Shown here: positions 60,968 to 64,000 of the stretch, in pieces | Layout: every line of letters starts with the position of its first letter | Position numbering within the stretch: the first letter of the stretch is position 1 | Origin: Microbispora sp. NBC_01189 | Lineage (GTDB): Bacteria > Actinomycetota > Actinomycetes > Streptosporangiales > Streptosporangiaceae | Reading direction: 5' to 3' | NCBI RefSeq assembly: GCF_036010665.1 | Contig: NZ_CP108581.1 | Coordinates: forward strand, 7,187,501 to 7,251,500 | Length of the DNA: 64,000 nucleotides | The notes under the pieces: generated by a model | Told to the model about the DNA's origin: nothing | The model's input: the letters and a program-made list of their open reading frames with translations, nothing else | Databases searched by the model: none | Made by a program: the position numbers and the translations under genes

Positions 60968-63619
60968 GTGATTAGTAAGTACGAGATTTACTGCCTCGCA
61001 GATCCCTTGTTCTACGACACCCTCGACAGCAAGCGCGCGGAGCACCCGGATTTCTCCGTGGCCGCGCGGCCCACCCCCGAGGGGTGGACGCATCTCGCGA
61101 CCGGAACGTGGCTGCACTACGCGCCGGCCGGCGCCACGTTGCCCACCCAGGGCTGGAAGATCCACATCTCCTCCTCCGTACAGGAGGCGGAGCGGGTGAT
61201 CGCGGCGGCGTGGGACTACTGCGTGCCCCGCGGGCTGGCCTTCAAGTTCCTGCGCGGCCGGCGCGTGATGACCATGCAGAACTCCAAGTACGCCTTCCGG
61301 GGGTCGAGCGGCAAGCTGGTCACCGTCTATCCGGTCGACGAGGCCCAGCTTGAGCTGACGCTCAAGGAGCTGGCCGAGGTCCTCGACGGCGTCGAGGGCC
61401 CCTACATCCTCAGCGACCTGCGCTACGGCGACGGACCGATGTACGTCCGGTACGGCGGGTTCGCCGAGCGCCACTGCCTCGACGAGAGCGGCGAGCAGGT
61501 CCTCGCGATCGAGAACGCCGACGGCGAGCTCGTCCCCGACGTGCGCGGCCCGGGGTTCTCCCTGCCCTCCTGGGTGTCCCTGCCGGCGTTCCTCGAACCC
61601 CACCTGGCCGCGCGCGACGCCGTGACCATGGAAGGCGTGCCGTACCAGGTCGACAGCGTCCTGCACTTCTCCAACGGCGGCGGCGTCTACCTCGCGCACG
61701 ACACGCGCACCGGCGAGAAGGTGGTGCTGAAGGAGGCGCGCCCGCACGCCGGCCTCGACGTGGAGGGACGCGACGCGGTCACCCGCCTCCGGCACGAGGC
61801 CGAGATCATGGAGCGTCTCGCCGGGCTGGCCTGCGTCCCCCGCCTGCACGGCCACTTCACCGTCGGGGAGCACCACTTCCTCGCGCAGGAGTACGTCGAC
61901 GGCACCTCGCTCAGCCAGCTCATCGCGCAGAAGCACCCCCTCACGCGGGCCGACCGCACGCCGGAGATGAGCACGGAATACGCGGAGTGGGCGGTCGCGA
62001 TGCTCGCCAAGGTGCGGGCGGCGGTCGCGGCCCTGCACGAGCGCGGCGTGGTGTTCGGCGACCTGCACCCCTTCAACATCCTCGTCGACGGCGACCGGGT
62101 GGTGCTGATCGACTTCGAGGTCTCCTCGCCGGTCGAGGAGCGCAGACGGCCCACGCTGGCCAACCCCGGCTTCGTCCCGCCGAGCGGCCTCGCCGGCGTC
62201 GAGGCCGACGAGTACGCCCTGGCCTGCCTGCACCTCGGGATCTTCGCCCCGATGACCACCATGCTGCTGCAACTCCACCGGCCCAAGGCCGCCCAGCTCG
62301 GCAGGCTGGTGAAGGAGACGTTCCCGGTGCCGCCCGAGCTGATCGACGGCGCGGTGGCGACGCTCCTCGGCGACAAGACCGGCACGCACTCCGCCGTCCA
62401 TTCCGCCGGACCGGAGCCGAGCCGGCTCTCCGAGGGCTGGCCCGCGCTCCGGGACGCCCTGGCGACGGCGATCCTCGCCTCGGCGACGCCGGGGCGCGAC
62501 GACCGGCTGTTCCCCGGAGACATCGTCCAGTTCGAGCCCGGCGGCGGTGTGAGCCTCGCCAACGGCGCGGCCGGCGTGCTCCACGCGCTGGCCGCGACCG
62601 GGGCCGGGCGCTTCCCCGAGCACGAGGAGTGGCTGGTCAGGCGGGCGGCGGAGCCAGGCATCGGGATCGGCTTCTACAACGGGCTGCACGGTGTGGCGTA
62701 CGCGCTGGAGGAGCTCGGCCGGCGCGAGGACGCGCTCGGCGTGGCCGAGCGGTGCCTGCGGGAGCCCTGGGAGGGGCTCGACCTCAGCCTCTACCGCGGC
62801 CTGTCCGGCGTCGCCCTCGCCCTGATGCGCCTGCACGACGCGACCGGCGAGCCGGCGTTCCGAGAGCGGGCCGCGCGCGTCGTCGCCGCGGTGGCCGACC
62901 GGCTCGGCGGCCCGGACGACGTCCCCGAGATCAGCGGAGGCAGGTATCCGCACGCGGGGCTGATGTACGGCTCGTCGGGACCCGCCCTGATGTTCCTGCA
63001 CGCCTACGAGCGCACCGGCGACCCCGGTCTGCTCGACCTCGCGGCCACCGCGCTGCGCCAGGACCTGCGCCGGTGCGTCGGCCGCGAGGACGGGCAGCTC
63101 CAGGTGCAGCAGGGCTGGCGGACCAACCCCTACCTGGACGAGGGGTCGGCCGGCATAGGGCTGGTGCTCGACCGCTATCTCGCCCACTGTGACGACAACC
63201 ACCGTGACGATGCCCACCGCGAAAACGACGACTTCGCGGGGTCGCTGGCGGCCATCCGGTCGGTGCTGACCCTTCCGTACTACGTCCAGTCGGGACTGTT
63301 CGCCGGCCGGGCGGGCATGATCGCCTGCCTGTCGTCCGGCTCGCGCCCCGACCCCGGGGCCGCCGAGGCACAGATCGCCCGGCTGGCCTGGCAGGAGCTT
63401 CCGTACCAGGGCGGGCTGGCCTTCCCCGGGGCCCAGTTGCTCCGCCTGTCCATGGACTTCGCCACAGGGAGCGCCGGCGTGCTGTTCGCGCTCGGCACCG
63501 CGCTGCACGACGAGCCGGTCCGCCTCCCGTTCCTTGAGCCCCCCGGACGGCCCCAGGCGCAGGCCCCCCTGCGTACCGCCGCCGGGTCGCATGTCCCGAC
63601 CAGTCCCGGAAGGAGGTGA
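60968..63619 (+). CDS. Class III lanthipeptide synthetase (lyase-kinase-cyclase)
   Basis: 883 residues acting on the two precursors encoded just downstream. The N-terminal lyase region begins SKYEIYCLADPLFYDTL (residues about 1-210). The kinase spans about 225-480, with GVVFGDLHPFNIL (catalytic Asp365, Asn370) and LIDFEV (metal Asp382). The cyclase domain spans about 530-860 (GAAGVLHALAATG, GFYNGLHGVAYAL, YRGLSGVALALMRLHD, GSAGIGLVLDRY, SGLFAGRAGMIACL). The cyclase lacks the Cys-Cys-His zinc ligands, which makes it class III (RamC/AmfT/LabKC-like) rather than class IV. GTG 60968 follows AAGGGG; the earlier in-frame ATG region is less like the family. Likely product: SapB-like morphogenetic peptides. 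Confidence 0.95.
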   Translation: MISKYEIYCLADPLFYDTLDSKRAEHPDFSVAARPTPEGWTHLATGTWLHYAPAGATLPTQGWKIHISSSVQEAERVIAAAWDYCVPRGLAFKFLRGRRVMTMQNSKYAFRGSSGKLVTVYPVDEAQLELTLKELAEVLDGVEGPYILSDLRYGDGPMYVRYGGFAERHCLDESGEQVLAIENADGELVPDVRGPGFSLPSWVSLPAFLEPHLAARDAVTMEGVPYQVDSVLHFSNGGGVYLAHDTRTGEKVVLKEARPHAGLDVEGRDAVTRLRHEAEIMERLAGLACVPRLHGHFTVGEHHFLAQEYVDGTSLSQLIAQKHPLTRADRTPEMSTEYAEWAVAMLAKVRAAVAALHERGVVFGDLHPFNILVDGDRVVLIDFEVSSPVEERRRPTLANPGFVPPSGLAGVEADEYALACLHLGIFAPMTTMLLQLHRPKAAQLGRLVKETFPVPPELIDGAVATLLGDKTGTHSAVHSAGPEPSRLSEGWPALRDALATAILASATPGRDDRLFPGDIVQFEPGGGVSLANGAAGVLHALAATGAGRFPEHEEWLVRRAAEPGIGIGFYNGLHGVAYALEELGRREDALGVAERCLREPWEGLDLSLYRGLSGVALALMRLHDATGEPAFRERAARVVAAVADRLGGPDDVPEISGGRYPHAGLMYGSSGPALMFLHAYERTGDPGLLDLAATALRQDLRRCVGREDGQLQVQQGWRTNPYLDEGSAGIGLVLDRYLAHCDDNHRDDAHRENDDFAGSLAAIRSVLTLPYYVQSGLFAGRAGMIACLSSGSRPDPGAAEAQIARLAWQELPYQGGLAFPGAQLLRLSMDFATGSAGVLFALGTALHDEPVRLPFLEPPGRPQAQAPLRTAAGSHVPTSPGRR

Positions 63620-63625
63620 ATCGCA

Positions 63626-63760
63626 ATGGCGCTTCTCGACCTGCAGACCCTCGAGGCCCCCACCGGTGGTGGCGGCGGCGGTGGCGGTGGCGGCAGCCAC
63701 CTGAGCCTGCTCGCCTGCACCCCGCACGAGAACAGCAGCCTCAGCCTCATCTGCGGCTGA
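63626..63760 (+). CDS. SapB/AmfS-like class III lanthipeptide precursor 1
   Basis: A 44-residue peptide. The leader MALLDLQTLE carries the class III recognition motif LLDLQ. Ten consecutive Gly residues (14-23) replace the usual second half of the leader. The core is SHLSLLAC, then TPHEN, then SSLSLIC and a final Gly: S24-x2-S27-x3-C31 and S37-x2-S40-x2-C43, which can form labionin or dehydroalanine/lanthionine rings. RamS (SapB) and AmfS share the SLLxC...SSLSxxxC pattern. It begins 7 nt after the synthetase stop with a strong AAGGAGGTG ribosome-binding site. Confidence 0.93.
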   Translation: MALLDLQTLEAPTGGGGGGGGGGSHLSLLACTPHENSSLSLICG

Positions 63761-63843
63761 CGGCTCCCCGCTCGACCCGACCTGCTCAACCCCACTTCCG
63801 GCTCCGTGCCGGATGAACCATCCAGACAAGGGAGATGATCCAC

Positions 63844-63981
63844 ATGGCGCTTCTCGACCTGCAGACCCTCGAGATCCCCGGCGGCCACGGCGGTGGCGGC
63901 GGCGGCACCCAGGGCAGCAACCTGAGCCTCCTGGGCTGCACCCCGCACGAGAACAGCAGCCTGAGCATCATCTGCGGCTGA
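63844..63981 (+). CDS. SapB/AmfS-like class III lanthipeptide precursor 2
   Basis: A 45-residue paralogue of the previous peptide. The leader MALLDLQTLE is identical, the Gly-rich linker is GGHGGGGGG (13-21), and the core is SNLSLLGC, TPHEN and SSLSIIC-G. Ring-forming Ser and Cys positions are conserved while flanking residues vary (His25 to Asn, Ala to Gly, Leu to Ile), as in a duplicated structural peptide. The ribosome-binding site GGGAG lies 10 nt before ATG 63844. More copies, plus transporters and a regulator, may lie beyond the window. Confidence 0.93.
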   Translation: MALLDLQTLEIPGGHGGGGGGTQGSNLSLLGCTPHENSSLSIICG

Positions 63982-64000
63982 TAACCGCTGCTGCTGGCGC

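Overview
The window is high-GC DNA with short overlapping operons, many GTG starts and gene families typical of filamentous Actinomycetota: mycothiol ligase, GlnR-type nitrogen control, an InhA-like FabI with a MabA-like FabG, class E sortase and SapB-like lanthipeptides. The gene content fits Streptosporangiales (Nonomuraea, Microbispora or Streptosporangium relatives) better than Streptomyces, but that placement is inference. No rRNA, tRNA, CRISPR array, prophage or insertion sequence was seen, so it reads as chromosome with several accessory clusters.

Layout. 1-7.9 kb: a truncated peptide-type ABC permease, a small membrane protein, a HAD phosphatase, cobalamin-dependent methionine synthase (metH), a PAC2 protein, and an ArsR/SRPBCC pair with two matched palindromic operators and a decayed gene behind it. 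7.9-17.9 kb: assimilatory nitrate/nitrite reduction (nitrate reductase, FAD/2Fe-2S partner, nirB, nirD, an NnaR-type HemD-winged-helix regulator, a sirohydrochlorin chelatase). These genes are joined by 4-nt overlaps up to nnaR, sit behind a full four-half-site GlnR box, and have a separate narK. 18.4-26.1 kb: a Tat-exported amidase, then a cell-surface/polysaccharide group with two damaged or remodelled genes. One is an in-frame LMW-PTP::RmlA chimera that lacks essential parts of both enzymes; the other is a DUF4012 gene cut by a single in-frame TAG. Next come an LPFTG surface protein and a class E sortase. 26.1-31.2 kb: mshC with the conserved actinobacterial TANGO2/SCO1664/DUF3090/histidine phosphatase/uppP neighbourhood.

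33.4-40 kb: an organosulfur island (DszC-like, LysR, SfnG, SfnB, SsuE, SsuD) with a strong inverted repeat between the divergent genes, closed by a 12-bp-stem bidirectional terminator. 40-45.3 kb: fabI/fabG, TldD/TldE, dodecin, DUF3099. 45.29-45.44 kb: an intergenic RNA candidate with three successive hairpins, each with a 9-nt loop ending CCCCCGT, behind a promoter-like region holding a 14-bp palindrome. 45.5-56 kb: molybdenum cofactor genes (moaA, mobA), RtcB ligase, a CYP152-like P450, a membrane glycosyltransferase-like protein, a GT2/DUF2064/methyltransferase operon, an IclR regulator and a lipoprotein. 56-59.7 kb: a type III polyketide synthase cluster (UbiA, CHS-like PKS, ICMT-like methyltransferase, FAD oxidoreductase) resembling phenolic-lipid pathways. 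60-64 kb: an orphan histidine kinase, a class III lanthipeptide synthetase and two tandem SapB/AmfS-like precursors with unusual polyglycine leader-core linkers; the cluster runs off the window.

Most interesting: the three-hairpin C-loop RNA, the PTP::RmlA chimera, the polyglycine SapB-like peptides, and the CAACC-N4-GGTTG half-site pair shared by the ArsR operators and the RNA promoter.
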